A DNA stretch of 64,000 nucleotides from Brachionus manjavacas (lineage: Eukaryota; Rotifera; Eurotatoria; Ploima; Brachionidae), in contig JAHQIY010000006.1 of the NCBI GenBank assembly GCA_019054805.1, positions 6,510,001 to 6,574,000 on the forward strand, read 5' to 3'. A program made the translations under genes and the position numbers. Of this stretch, positions 1 through 11,879 are shown piece by piece (the stretch's first letter is position 1; each line of letters opens with the position of its first letter). A model generated the notes under the pieces. That model saw only the letters and a list, made by a program, of their open reading frames with translations, did no database searches and was not told the DNA's origin.

Positions 1-2100
1 AGAAAAATGATACGAATATTAAGAAAAAGAAAAATATAAATTATTGTCTGACAGGGAAATTTCGGCGATGAAAGATAGATGAATTTAGAAGACCCAGATG
101 TGGATCCAAAGGTGTCCAAATTGATTGCCCCCCTCGTCCAGCCTCAGCTTCATCAAAATCGAATTCTTCAACGCCTTTTACATTTTAATTCAGCATGTCT
201 TACAATAAGTAATTGTATTGAAACAAAAACAATCAAATCTATTTCCAAGTCAATATCAAATAACAATATAACAACAACGTCGAAAACACCTGATTCTTTT
301 CCATAAAAATTTAAAATTCAAAAAAAAGATGATTGGACAAACATTTTGAACTTCTCTGTTTTATTTTTTATGCTTTTTTATCTATCTTATTGAAACTATT
401 CATTCTTCTGATAATCAAAAAAAAATAAATAAAACCATAATTTTTTTCATATTGAACTATAATTTTAAATAAATAAAATTGATCAGCCAGTATTAGCAAT
501 TTTTTTAATATTTAACTTTAAAATAACACACTTCGCTATTTTAAATTCAATTAAATTTAAAAAATTTTAAATTTCAGAGCAAATTTTTATAAAATTTAAA
601 TAATATTTAAGAAATTTTGCTAATTATTTTTACTAAAACCAGTTCCCTAACTCAGATCTATGCCAAGACCTTTTTATTATATATTTGATTTTGTTAAAAT
701 ACCTTAATAAGTCCTGACGACGTTTTACCCTTTTCAAAAATATGATTTATTTTGAGGTTAAATTTCTTAAGCTTAGAATTTATTTTGTTTTAATTTATTT
801 ATCAAACTTTTTGAATGTATCGAAAAATATGCTTTATTTTTTTGCCTAATTCATACTTTTCATTATTAATCTTTTGATAAACAAAATAATTTTCATTAAA
901 CAAAATTTTTTCATATTGAATTCTAATTTAAAATAAATAAATAAGTTTATAGTCAAATTTTCAAGATCATGCTCAAAATTAATCATTTAAAAAAGGCCTT
1001 TAATTTTTGTTCTTAAATTTTACTGGAGAATATGTTTAACTGAATTTTACATATCTGCATATCTCTGCAAGAATTTCAAGAAAAAAGAATTATGCACAAT
1101 ACTATTATTTTGTTTAACTTGGTTTTCTACACATGAAACTGTATCTCTGATTTTAATTTTTTGATTTAAAATTCTTTATATCTTTTTTTTTCAAAATTTT
1201 AAAATATGATTAAGAGAATTTGATTCTGTTTATGAAATAAACTTGAATTTTCACTAATCAAGCCTTTTTTTAAGCATCATGTATAATTTAATATTTTTTA
1301 TAAATAATTCCAATTTTGTAGACAAATTTAGTTATTTTAGAAAATTGTTGATTTGATATTTTTTTATTGAAATTTTTATAAAATACCTATGGTTGAGTAA
1401 AATACCAAATCAATTGTTTCTTCTTTTACTTCTATTTCTATTTGAACTTTTTTATCGGTAAATAATGTTTTTAAGTAAATAAAATCAAGAGCTAGATTAT
1501 CTTATTGATAAAAAAATTTTAAAATTTGAACAAATTCAAGAAGTTAATTTTACTTGATATCCGAAGAATTTTTTCATTCTCTTCATTTAAAAAATAATTT
1601 AAACTGAATCAATTTAAACTTTTTTCATATTTTCAATTACTATATCATTAGATACGTAATTGATTAGGCAGATAGTTATCAAATGAGGCTCGTTATCATT
1701 CATCATTTTTAATTTTTTCTAAAAAAAATTATAGAAAATAACTTGGAACATATTAAGTTTTTTTTCAAAAATTTAAAATCAGTTAAATTTGATATTTTTC
1801 AGATTTACAATTATAAATAATTTTTATTGTTAATTTTGCAATGCCATTGTTATAACTGTTATAATTTAAATAATCAACTTGAATGCAGCAAGCACTGAAA
1901 CTTTTGTTCTAATGATTTCTAGCGAAACTGAGTTCTAAAATTGAGTGCTAAAAAATGCAGCGGTGAAGTTTGAAACAAAAAAATGAAGCAAAGCAAACTT
2001 TTCAAACAAATCAAAAATTCAAATAATAGTTTTAAAACAATAAAATGCTTTATCAGGTTATCTTAATTTACTTTCCGGAATAAGATATTGAAAGTATCTT
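1..2100. other. AT-rich stretch without a convincing gene
   Basis: Mostly A/T homopolymer-rich, low-complexity sequence with stops in all frames. Around 80-200 the composition is richer in GC and two overlapping frames are open: a 75-codon frame at 79-306 beginning MNLEDPDVDP, and a neighbouring frame rich in Ser/Pro. This could be the last exon of a gene lying to the left of the window, but neither frame has a recognisable domain or an unambiguous splice acceptor, so I do not call a CDS. Nothing else is seen up to 2,100. Confidence 0.5.
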
Positions 2101-2507
2101 TTAGTTCAATTTTATAGGTGATTGAAAAGTCATCTATCAGGTTACTGAAAAGTATCCTATCATTAAAAAGTCCTATTGCTTCGTTCTTTGAGGCCCTAGT
2201 GACTAGGCGAAAGACTTGGTCATAAATTGACCGACTCAAGCACAGTGTAGTCTAGTTTTTCCGTATATTGAAAAGTATACAAAAAAGGCACTGAGAAGTG
2301 TCATAGGGACCCCTCTTTCGATCGTAGATCAATCAAGCAAATCAATAATCGAAGATCGATCAAAAAACCACTCATCCGTAACGGATCAGAAACTCACGCG
2401 AAGCATTACATTGGTGACAGCAGTGTCCAGAACGGTCAGATCAAGCAATTTAAAGTGGTCAGCTGGTCAAAAATCTCAAGAGAAACATAAATTAATATTA
2501 ATATAAA
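2100..2507 (+). mobile_element. Probable 5' LTR end and leader of gypsy-1
   Basis: This less AT-rich stretch lies directly before the gag-like frame at 2,508. It contains an LTR-like end (CATTACA, ending at 2,410) followed at once by TTGGTGACAGCAGTG, which has the position and the TGG start expected of a tRNA primer-binding site. The matching 3' LTR is absent because the element breaks at about 5,393, so the LTR start cannot be fixed by comparison. The call rests on position and motif only. Confidence 0.4.
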
Positions 2508-3832
2508 ATGAACGGGGACGAAGATACAGAAATTGAAATTGAGTTCAACCAAGCTATTTTATCTGCTCTAGCAAATGTTCAAAATTGTTCCAAAAGAAGT
2601 GATGGATTTAGCAGAACTTCAATCGAAAATTTTAGAAGAAATTATGCCTCAATATTCAAACTTCTAGAGAAAAAAGGATTAAAAGCGACCGAGCCAAATG
2701 ATTGGATGATTTGGCTAAGTGAACAAGCTAATAATAACAGCAATGAAAAAGTTAAAGAAATAGCGAAAACAGCATTTAATATGGTAATGGACCGAACTAT
2801 TGATTATCCTATAGGATTAGAATGTTGGCTATCAAAAGAGCATAAAATACTCTCAAATTCGATACTTGAAAGTAGTGATTCTAAGCTTACACCAAGTGGT
2901 TCAGGAAATATGGAAACGGCCCAAAAACCAGCTACAACAGTTGATATTGCCAATAAGGATTTTCTGAATATGTTCATGCAATGGAGTCTCCAAAACAAAA
3001 ATTTCAGATTAGAAACACTTAGAGAATCAAGTTAAGATGTTACGTTATGGTTTGAACGATTTGAATTACAAACACCTGGATGGACAGATTAAACCAGAGC
3101 GATTCAAGTAGTGACTTTATTCGAAGATGATGCACTCCAAAAGTTTAGACAAATGAAAAATGGAAAATCAAGCTATTCAAAAATAAAAGAAAATCATCTA
3201 AGAAATTTTAAAAAAGACCGTACAGGCGACATTCAGTGTGATTTTTATGGTGCAAAACAACGACCAGATGCGACGGTAGAAAAATTTAGTAACCGGCTTA
3301 TTAGATATACAAATGAGGTAAACGAACAAGAAAAACTTATTCTGGAAAACTAATAAATGACTAATAAATGTTTTCGTCAGAGGTCTAATACCAAGTTTAA
3401 AGAAAATATTAGCTACAAATTCCTCGAATGATTTTGATGAATTAGTAAGAATAGCTAAACGAATCGAACAATGTGAAAGAGAGGAGCAAGAATCTACATC
3501 ATTGGAGACAGCTATCAAAAATATTAATACAGTAAAAGAAGCCAATACAAAAAAGAGTACGTGTCTAATATGTGACAAAGACAATCACGAAACAGCTAAT
3601 TGTTTTAAACTTAAGTCAGCAAAAGATTTTGTCAACAATAAACAAAGGCCAACATTTAAACGAGAAATCAGATATAAAAAAGAGTCAGAACCAAACACGA
3701 AAGAATATTGTTCATATTATAAGAAATCATACCATACATACGAAAATTGTAGGATGCGGCTAGGTCTTTGTGCCAAATTAGGACAAACTGGTCATTTTGC
3801 TAAAAAATGTAATTTAAACATGTAAAAGCCGA
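2508..3832 (+). pseudogene. gypsy-1 gag fossil with zinc knuckles
   Basis: A broken gag of a Ty3/gypsy-type LTR retrotransposon. The first open piece (2,508-3,035) begins MNGDEDTEIE. It is followed after stops by a capsid-like piece (3,111-3,353) and a nucleocapsid-like piece (3,502-3,825). The last holds a perfect CCHC knuckle (C-x2-C-x4-H-x4-C, starting CLIC) and two more knuckle-shaped segments (CSYY...C and CAKL...C) in which the second cysteine has become Tyr or Leu. At least three stops or frame changes separate the pieces, so no full protein is made. The order gag then protease then RT with the downstream pol fossil confirms the assignment. Confidence 0.8.
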
Positions 3833-4019
3833 GTCATGTATGGGAGATGGCAAGGCAAAAGTATTTAACTTCCAAAATTCCCAATCAAAAATAAATTATT
3901 TAATCAAATAATATTTAACCGAAGCTAAAATTTTAACCGAAAATAAACAGTTAGAAAACCGCAAAAACCGAAAAAATATAAAAAGAAATCGTTAATAATA
4001 TTTATTCAACAAAATGTTC

Positions 4020-5393
4020 AACGTCAATCATTACTGATATAGAAAACGAGCAAAAAGAAATTTTAATTGATACCGGAGCACAAACGTCTTTCATTAGTGA
4101 CGAATATTCAAATTAAGAAATTTTCCACGGTATAAAATAATAAAACGTAAAAACTGGATAACAGCAAACGGTTCTCAATTAGAGGTTGCAGGTCAAACAA
4201 CCTTAAATTTTAAGATCGGTGACGCTAATATTAATGGAACATTCGTTATAATTAAGAAATTAGCACATGATATCATTATTGGAGTCGATATTTTAAAATC
4301 TAGCAAGTGTATAGTAGATTACAAAAACGATAAATTAGTATGTGAGAATTCAGAAATTCGAATTAGAACAAAAAAACTGGAATCCGCACAAATAATATGT
4401 ACGTCGAATACGATTACAATTAAACCAAATTCGAGACTAGTATACAAAGCGACACTTAAACTTACTGATGGGAAAATTTTAATAGAAAAATACGGACCAT
4501 TCAATGTCGTTGAAACTATCGCAGATGCTAGTGAGCAAGTTGCCATATGCCTTGAAAATTTAACACCCATTAAGCAAATTATCCTAGCTAATAATCCAAT
4601 TTGCATAATATCTAGTTGTACAGTAACAAATTCCGTAGAAAATCAACAGCAGCTAATTGATTTCATTAAAGAAGGAATTGAAACGGAGTATGTTGGAAAT
4701 ATTAATGAAGTCATGGTCAAAAGAGAAAAACCGTGGAAACCAAGCAATACAGTCATAATAAACAATAAAAATTTAACCGACGATCAAAAACAGAGATTGA
4801 AAAAGCTGATCGACAAATATTGGCAATGTTTTTCAAGAAACGATAAAGACTTTGGTACTGTTACAGAAAAATATGGCAAACACGATATAAAGGTAACGGA
4901 AGAAAAGCCTATAAAACAATGACCATACAACATTCCACATGCATAAGAAAAAGTGGTAGACGAGTGCATCGACAAAATGCTAAAAATGAAGATAATTGAA
5001 CCATCTAACAGCGATTGGGCTTCACCGATCGTTTTAGTAAAGAAACCAGATGAAAGTGAAAGATTTTGCGTAGACTACCGAAAAGTAAATATGGTAACCG
5101 TAAAAGATTGTTTCCCAATGCCATATATAGAGTCAAAATTAAATAAATTGCACGGATCAACTATTTTCACATCACTAGATTGCACTTCAGGTTACTGGCA
5201 AATCAAATTAACTGAACGAGCCAAGCGAATAACTACGTTCATTTGCAGTCGAGGTCTATTCGCGTTTCGAATGATGCCTTTTGGTCTGTGTAACGAAGGA
5301 GCTACTTTTCAAAGAATTATGGAACTCATCCTAAACGATCTCACAAACTCAACTGCATACATCGACGATATCCTGACGTTCTCGAGAAATTTC
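4020..5393 (+). pseudogene. gypsy-1 pol fossil: protease and reverse transcriptase
   Basis: A retroviral-type aspartic protease motif (IDTGAQTSF, catalytic Asp codon at 4,069) is followed by a TAA at about 4,114. A second open run includes the spacer before RT. The RT part (4,953-5,393) shows Ty3/gypsy hallmarks in order: RFCVDYRKVN, FTSLDCTSGYWQI, FRMMPFGLCN and the catalytic box AYIDDIL. In-frame stops occur near 4,114 and 4,921, and the gene ends abruptly after the catalytic box, where the sequence switches to an inverted copy of the same family. RNase H and integrase are missing on this strand, so it is a dead copy. Confidence 0.9.
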
Positions 5394-5995
5394 ACACGTA
5401 GACACGTAGAATTGCTTTGAAAAATCAGGAAATGCTAAGATAGGAGTATTTATTAATAAATCGATTAATAATTCGAATGCTTTATCGCATTCTATACTCC
5501 AGTTGAACTTCACATTTTTCCTCGTAAGCTTATTTAATGGTTCTACGATGTTTGAGAAATTTCTAATAAACTGTCGGCAATAACTTGCTAATCCCAGGAA
5601 TTCTTTGACCTTTTTTCCAAATGTTGGTTTTGGGTATTTTCGTATGGCTTTCACACGATTATCTAAAATACTATCTCGATTGCCTGATATCTTTAAGCCT
5701 AAAAATGTTGTTTCTTCAGCTGCAACCTTACATTTTGACGTTTTTACGTTTGAATTAAGATTTGCTTCAAGAAGTCTTTTAAATACAGCATCCAATTGCT
5801 GTATATGTTCCTCGAAATTTCTCGAGAACGTCAGGATATCGTCGATGTATGCAGTTGAGTTTGTGAGATCGTTTAGGATGAGTTCCATAATTCTTTGAAA
5901 AGGAGCTCCTGCGTTACACAGACCAAAAGGCATCATTCGAAACGCGAATATACCTCGACTGCAAATGAACGTAGTTATTCGCTTGGCTCGTTCAG
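5394..5995 (-). pseudogene. gypsy-1 RT to RNase H fragment, inverted copy
   Basis: The minus strand carries an open 195-codon piece (5,936-5,349) of the same gypsy family as the plus-strand copy. It has FRMMPFGLCN, AYIDDIL, the thumb/connection region with KEFLGLASYCRQF, and the beginning of RNase H (ILAFPDFSKQF). About 180 bp of RT are shared with the plus-strand copy, so the two form a head-to-head inverted pair folding at about 5,393. The high-coordinate edge (about 5,995) is exactly the outer edge of the giant palindrome's left arm. The fragment has no start, gag or integrase. Confidence 0.9.
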
Positions 5996-6450
5996 GTAGT
6001 GTGAATTAGCTTGGTAATGATTTAAAAGGGTAAAACTAGATTTATTATGGTATTTACAGTTTGTAAAACTTATCTAATATCTGAAAAGTGGCTTTTGGAG
6101 TTGGTTTAGGAACTCCTTTACAGAATAAGCCTTGGCTTATTTGATTTAAGAGTTGTTGATCTCATTACAGTGTTGTTGATTTGCTTCAAAAAGAAACATC
6201 TAAGGGTCGAATCACAACTAATTTCTGCTCGCTTTGCTAGATTCATAATACGCTTGTAATATTCTTTCACAGGTACATTTGCATCTTTTCGGCAGTTGGT
6301 AATGTCTAAAACATCACCAATAATCTCATCATCATTTTGAGTTAAATCCATTCTTTATGTATTAAGTTATTTTGATTTAGTCTAGCCATTTTTTGCTTCA
6401 ATTCTTTGTAACCAGTATCACTTTGAACTTGAATTGACCTTAAAATTTAG
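5996..6450 (-). pseudogene. gag-like fossil next to an LTR-like end (left arm)
   Basis: A 77-codon minus-strand frame (6,351-6,118) begins MDLTQNDDEI. It contains VPVKEYYKRIMNLAKRAEI, the helical pattern of retrotransposon gag proteins. A second frame just upstream (GYKELKQKMARL) suggests an older N-terminal part broken by a frameshift. Between the frame and the arm edge, about 125 bp running from TGTAAAGGAG to CACTACA (complete only in the right arm) contains an AATAAA and looks like a short LTR. Family assignment is weak. Confidence 0.45.
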
Positions 6451-6679
6451 AATTCTAGTGATCTCAAAAGGAGATTCTTCTATTTATCTTTCGGAAATTG
6501 CTAAACGTACGTCTAAACACTGATATACAATTGCTAGCTCTAATCACTTGGGTTGAACTTATCTTAACGAATAAAGTTTACTTTTTGACCATAACTACCA
6601 TCTTGCTTAGATCCAAGTCCATACCCATCATTACTTTTGCAAAGATTGGGGACTTCAGATCGGCATCTGAGCTACAGTG

Positions 6680-7642
6680 AAAACTGCTGCTGGAGAAGGA
6701 AGGAGTGATGGGGCAAGAAGTCCAATAAAGTTCGTTAGGATGGTCATCGAGTGGTTGGCATGGGACTAAAGATGGGGCAAAAAGGTTGGCAGCCTAGTAA
6801 TGGTGGAATAGGCTGTTTGAAGAAAGTGGAGCGAAAATGCAATTCTTTAATCAAAGATAAAGAAGTTCGACCCAGAAATATTGGTCAGCGATAACATGTG
6901 TACCATTTGTAATGAAGAAGTTGAAATGAACATGGTTAGGCAACATGTAAGGACTTTGAGGAAAGAATAGACTAAATGTTTATTACATGTGGGCTATGCG
7001 GGGGAAGATATAAAGTGGATTATTATAGTGTGCACCTATCGGATTGCCAGACAAAAACTTGCAAAAATTGTGGGTAAGCCTATTTTTAGTTACCAGCGTT
7101 GCAAAAAGGGACTAGCAGAGGATGAGTTTTTGTTGAATGCATGGTCACTCGTGAAAATTGCAGACTGTGCAAGAAAGTAATTGGTCATAATCAGAAATGT
7201 ATGGCTCAGTCTCTACAATCTCAAATATTGAGGATGGATTGTTAATTTTTTCTAATTCTGGTCAAATGCTATGTGGAGACGATGAATGCTGCAGGAGATA
7301 CAAGCAGCATTTTATTACCAGGGAGGGAAGTTTAGTAGGCCACAGCTGTAGAGCACAGAACAGGACATTGTTAAAAATTAGTAAGCACTAGGAAGCAAAC
7401 CTGATGGAAAAAAAATAATGGAGAAACAGATTTTGAAATGAAAAAAAAAAATATTTAAAAAAATAAATGAAAAATTGAAATTTTTCAATATTTTTTGAAA
7501 TTTATATTAATTTTTTTTTTTTAATTTGTTTTGAAAAAAATTTTGAGAAAAATTAAAATAAAAATGTGTTTTGTTTTGAAAATTGTCTTATTTTAGATAT
7601 CATATGAAATTGAGGACAATTTCCAATCTAAGGAGGGAGGAA
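6680..7642 (+). pseudogene. Cys-rich zinc-finger fossil of an LTR element (left arm)
   Basis: Decayed plus-strand coding sequence, GC-richer than its surroundings. Across shifting frames it shows several cysteine pairs spaced as in zinc fingers: CTIC (about 6,899), CGLC followed by a His and Cys pair (about 6,985-7,040), CKNC (about 7,060) and CRLCKKVIGH (about 7,155). It is followed by a purine tract AAGGAGGGAGGAA (7,630-7,642) that immediately precedes an LTR, the usual polypurine-tract position. So this is the 3' internal part of an LTR retrotransposon. I cannot name the family. Confidence 0.5.
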
Positions 7643-7785
7643 TGTAGTATGGTGACGTGATCAGACTATAAATATTACTTGTTATTTCAAAAGAAGTTCA
7701 GGAGTTGTTATTTTCTTAACTTATTTTAAATAAAGTGTTTAACTAAATACTAAGCTTATTATTCACACACTCGGCCTTTACTACA
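7643..7785 (+). mobile_element. 143-bp LTR (left arm)
   Basis: It starts TGTAGTATGG and ends TTTACTACA, with the short inverted TGTAGTA/TACTACA termini typical of LTRs. It is preceded by a polypurine tract and contains an AATAAA-type signal (AAATAAAG). An identical inverted copy is at 28,481-28,623. It is read as a 3' LTR because Cys-rich retrotransposon-like sequence lies directly upstream; no matching 5' LTR was found inside the arm. Confidence 0.65.
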
Positions 7786-7799
7786 ATATATAAAAAATA

Positions 7800-8175
7800 A
7801 AAGCTGAATTACTAATTAGCAAAAAATTCAAGTCATTTTTATTAGTTTACCACTTCTTTACAGAATTTTTATAAATCAAAATATACCAAATAGAAACAAG
7901 ACAAACTGACAGTACTCTCTTCTTTATGCAGATAATATGGTTTTTTTATTTTCAAAAAGATAGGAAATCTTGGAAACGTGATTAATAATTACCTAAAAGA
8001 AGTTGAAAAATGGCTTTTTAAATGTAAAATGAAAATATCTATTGAAAAATCATGAAAGTACTTTGAGGAAAAAGTGAAATTCTTAGGCATCACGTTAAAC
8101 ACAAAACTAACATTTTATCCAATGCAAGATGAATTAAAAGAACGCTGAAATTCAAGGCTTAATGAAATAACATAT
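7800..8175 (+). pseudogene. Non-LTR reverse transcriptase fossil (left arm)
   Basis: Conceptual reading in one main frame, with stops, gives the palm region of a non-LTR RT: SLPLLYRIFI, then LLYADNMVFLF (the catalytic YADD box with the last Asp changed to Asn), then VEKWLFKCKMKISIEKS and VKFLGITLN, matching the LINE pattern of W, K and LGI boxes. It is truncated on both sides, ending at the TIR of hAT-1. No start or endonuclease is present. Confidence 0.7.
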
Positions 8176-10640
8176 TAGTGTTGGACGCGGACAGAACAAA
8201 CCGGTCCAAAAACGAGCGGTTCATCGCGGTTGTTGGCCCGTTTATTTTTGCGGGCTTAGTTTTGGCATGTTTAATAACCATTTAAAGTTAAACGGGCAGT
8301 CCAAGAAATTTTTTAAAAAAATTTTTTTGTTGAGTTAGAAATTTTTGAATTTGTTTATTACTTTTTCTTAAATAATAAACATGAGGTCTTTACGAATGCT
8401 CGTTTTCATATCGTTTATAATAAAATGAGATCTCTAGAAATAGTAAAAAAAAATTAAAATAAAATTAAAAATTTGATTATTTAGAGCATCTTAAAGTTAT
8501 GAATGTCTTTTTTAATTTTATCTTAATCTTTTATTTATTCTCTATTTATTTTATAATTTTTTAATTGATGTCATTAATTTTTACTATCATTAAAAAAAAA
8601 ACAATTGGTTTAATTTTATTTATTAGTAAATATATTTTTTTTTTTTAATCTAAATCATAATTTTCATGCAAAAACATAATTTTTCAACCTTTTCAGGTGA
8701 AATCTTGTTTCTTCTGTCCCAAATTTGATAGTCAGTCCCTGAAAATATTCTTTAAAAGGGTGTGCTTGTGGCTTGAGCAGTTGCATATGATTTAAAATTT
8801 TCGAATTTAATTCGATATCGATGTTGCTTTTGTTATTCATCTAAAATTCTGACAACCTATTTGTTTTTGGTTCTAATATATAATTTGTGATTTCTTTTTC
8901 GCTGCACGCCAATTTATCTCAATTCCATTTTCTTCATCCGATGAATCACTCATTTGAACTCCTTTTCTTTGTTTTGATCTTACATCATATGGTGGATTGT
9001 TCTTCAATGTATATGACAAATTATTACTTCCTTGAAATCTAAAATAGTGTCTCTAATCTGCTTTTCCGGCTTCTCGACAAAGAGAATTTTTTGCGTTTCC
9101 ATAGAGCTAGAAAATTTCTTGTTTCTTGGAAAACGATTTTTCTTCTAAATTTATCTCACACGCTTTTATAAAAGTTGTAAAAGCAGAAATAATTAAACTT
9201 GAGGTTGTTGAGAACTCAAATGAAATATCTTCAGTTATATTATAAAAAGTTTGTAAAACCAAAATTGCTTCTTCAAGAATTTCCACTTCAATTGATTTAA
9301 GTTGAAAATGTTTATGTTTTTCATCTTTTGATAAGATTAAATTAAGCGATTCATGATTTTTGATTATACTCACAATCATCAAAAATGTACAATTCCATCG
9401 TGTTACCTACCTGTTGGATGATTGAAAGTACTTTTTCACCGTTTTCTCTTTGCTTTTTGATGAATTCTTCTTTCATTGTCGTTGAATGATAATAATATGA
9501 AGCGATTGAGCTACACTTCTCTAATGCTTGAGAAAAAATATTTAATTGGTCATTATGTATATTTATAAGCAGAATGACGTATTCATCAAGTCTTTGTCTT
9601 TCAGATTGTTCCATATTTGAGATGTTTTATTCGAAAATACAAAGTAACTATATTCTTCATTTCTGATTAATTTCTGATAAAAACTTTCAAAGAATTTGAA
9701 ACAATCATATTTAATAGATGGCCTTTACACGGTATTCTTTCCATGTCAAGATGTTTAGACATTTGAACCATTGAGTTAACATTGTCGTGTAATTAATTTA
9801 ATTTTATCCTGAATTGAAAACTCATCAAGTAGGCAAGTTATATTTTCAGCCAGATACTTAGCTGAATGATCACCTAACATATGCCAAAGAGCCAATAACA
9901 TTGACTGAAGATTAAGTTTTTCGTCGAGAAAATGAGCGGTTAAGCTTAAATAAGAAAAGTTTTGTACAGATGTTCAAAAATCGGTAGTAAGACTTATGTA
10001 GACTTATAAGTGTTGTTACAGAGAGCTTTTTTGTTTATCGAAATAAAAACTTGATAATTCCGAAAGGTTTTCCATGTTGAAAGTTTAAAATTAGGATTTA
10101 AATAATTACAAAATAGATTGAAGAATTTGTTTTAAACGCAACTAAAAGGTAGACTTGCAGTAATAATAAGCATAAGGAGAAGATAAGATAGATCTTTGTC
10201 CCTTTGATAGTTTTCAATTTTATGAGATAATTTCATACCATGTTTATTGTCCAAATGACGAATCATTTTGCCAGTTGAATTGTCATTATGGGCAAATTCC
10301 AAATTACAAATATCATTAATTGTTTTAGACATGCATTTTATTATGCGATTGGGCAAAATTTCATCTTTTTCATTTGACTTTCCAATGAAATCTTTTTTAA
10401 ACTTTTTAATTGAAAATAATCCCAACATTTTGATGTCTTTTTCTCCGACCAGTCTAGTCATCATCTACATACTCGGATGAAACAGGTAAAACTGACTGAG
10501 AATTAATATCTTCATTAAATGATAGACTATAAACCTGCTCAGTAACTAGATCTTCATTTTCGAAAATGTCAAAATGCACACTTGAACATGGTTCTAAACT
10601 TCGAAGTCTTATTTTTTGTGAATTAGGGCTGCAATCTTTA
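8176..10640 (-). pseudogene. hAT-1 transposon fossil (left arm)
   Basis: Minus-strand hAT transposase in pieces. An acidic N-terminal segment comes first. Then a BED-finger-like segment (10,464-10,132) has TGKMIRHLDNKHG. The RNase H-like core (9,614-9,107) contains the signature read as TRWNCTFLM across a frameshift near 9,390. Finally, the tail of the hATC dimerisation domain (about 8,665-8,750) shows RRNKISPEKVEKL. The 3' terminus TAGTGTTGGACGCGG at 8,176 is a hAT-style end. At least three frame breaks and a gap in hATC make it non-autonomous today. The 5' terminus is not clear; an AAGTAAAG module abuts it. Confidence 0.8.
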
Positions 10641-11090
10641 TTTTACTTTCTCTTTACTATACAAATAAAGTAAAGCAACCGTATTTATTCACTTTACTTT
10701 TTAAAATAAATCTATTTTATGAAAATATTGGTTATAAACCTTCGAATTATTAGTGAAATATAAGTTTTCAGAATTAGTAAATAAAATAAAGCATTTACTT
10801 TTCTTTACTTATAAATTTAAGCAAGTCACTTTACTTGCTTTACTTTTTGAAATTTGGCTTTTTAAAGAATTTTGCTTGAAATCTTACGTTTTTCTACTAA
10901 ATTTATTGTTTTTAGAAAATGTAAAGAAAATAAAGCAAAAACTTTACTTTACTTGTAATAAGTAATGTAATTAAAAAAATATTTACTTTTACGGAAACTC
11001 ATTTTTTGGATTCAGAATTAAAAAATATACTAATCACATTTACTTTACTTAACTTTACCTGTACTTTACTACGGAAACGTGAAAGATTTA
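10620..11090. repeat. AAGTAAAG-rich module (left arm)
   Basis: About 450 bp crowded with CTTTACTT/AAGTAAAG heptamer-like units in both orientations (roughly ten GTAAAG cores). It is bounded by AGGGCTGCAA on one side and CTACGGAAACG on the other. Such clustered short motifs resemble subterminal transposase-binding repeats of hAT-type MITEs, so an inserted non-autonomous element is likely. A 70-codon frame here (10,753-10,965) is a by-product of the repeats, not a gene. Confidence 0.55.
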
Positions 11091-11389
11091 ACCAAATTTG
11101 CATATTTCAGTTGTTAGATATATTTTTATTCATTTTTAATTCTCCTAAAATCAAACAGGATTAGAATCAATAAAAGTTATTGATAAAAACAAACAAAAAT
11201 ATTATTAATAAATTCGTTTTCAAATTTTATTTTTTAATAAACTCGATTCAAGAATAAGAAGAACAAATTTGACTTTTATTACATTTTATTCATAATATTT
11301 TATTTTCTTCGTCATGGAATATTAAATAAAAAATGAAAAAAATTATATATTTTATAAGCTAATGTTTCTTAATAACAAGTACAATATTA

Positions 11390-11870
11390 AATTTTTTGGA
11401 GAAAGCGAACTTCTTTCTTTTCTTTGAATAAAGTTTGCACTAAAGCCGATTCACTCGGTACCGATGTCAAAGGTGATATTAAATATCTTCTAGTTACTCT
11501 TCTCAAAATTGGAAGATTTGTTTCAAAATTTTACCAAAATAAATCAAAGTTCAAATTATTTTGTAAAACTAAAGAATTATAATGCACTAATACTTCTTTG
11601 ATACTTTTTTCTTTTATTTCCGAAGTGTTGGGTGTTTGGGTTTGATTTGGCATACCACAGAGTTTTTCGAGATTTTTAAATGCCTCATTTTTTTTTGAGA
11701 AATTATTTTTTCTGCTTTTTCTTGATTTTTATTATTGCGTGAAATATCTTTTTGCTTATTCAATCAACTTTTTTTCGACTTCATTAGATACATCATTTGA
11801 TAGATATAATTTTGTCGTCGGGTCAACATATGATGCTATCTTTAATTTTATTAAAAATACATAGAAAAAT
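11390..11870 (-). pseudogene. hAT-2 C-terminal fossil (left arm)
   Basis: Minus strand, several frames. A segment reading YNSLVLQNNLNFDLFW leads into LPILRRVTRRYLISPLTS and VPSESA, then SSLSPKNLILYLLLRN. This is the hATC dimerisation domain layout (P-L-A/R-YL-P-TS-SER, then an N-terminal-Leu tail). A stop and two frameshifts interrupt it. It precedes hAT-1 in reading direction, so it belongs to a separate hAT copy whose N-terminal part is not recognisable. Confidence 0.75.
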
Positions 11871-11879
11871 TTTAAAAAA

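Noticed and set aside
79..306. 75-codon frame as a gene
   Set aside because: No domain, a stop just upstream, and the competing frame is equally plausible; it could only be a terminal exon of a gene outside the window.
10753..10965. 70-codon frames at 10,753-10,965 and 25,299-25,511 as genes
   Set aside because: They are translations of the AAGTAAAG word repeats, and their identity only reflects the palindrome.
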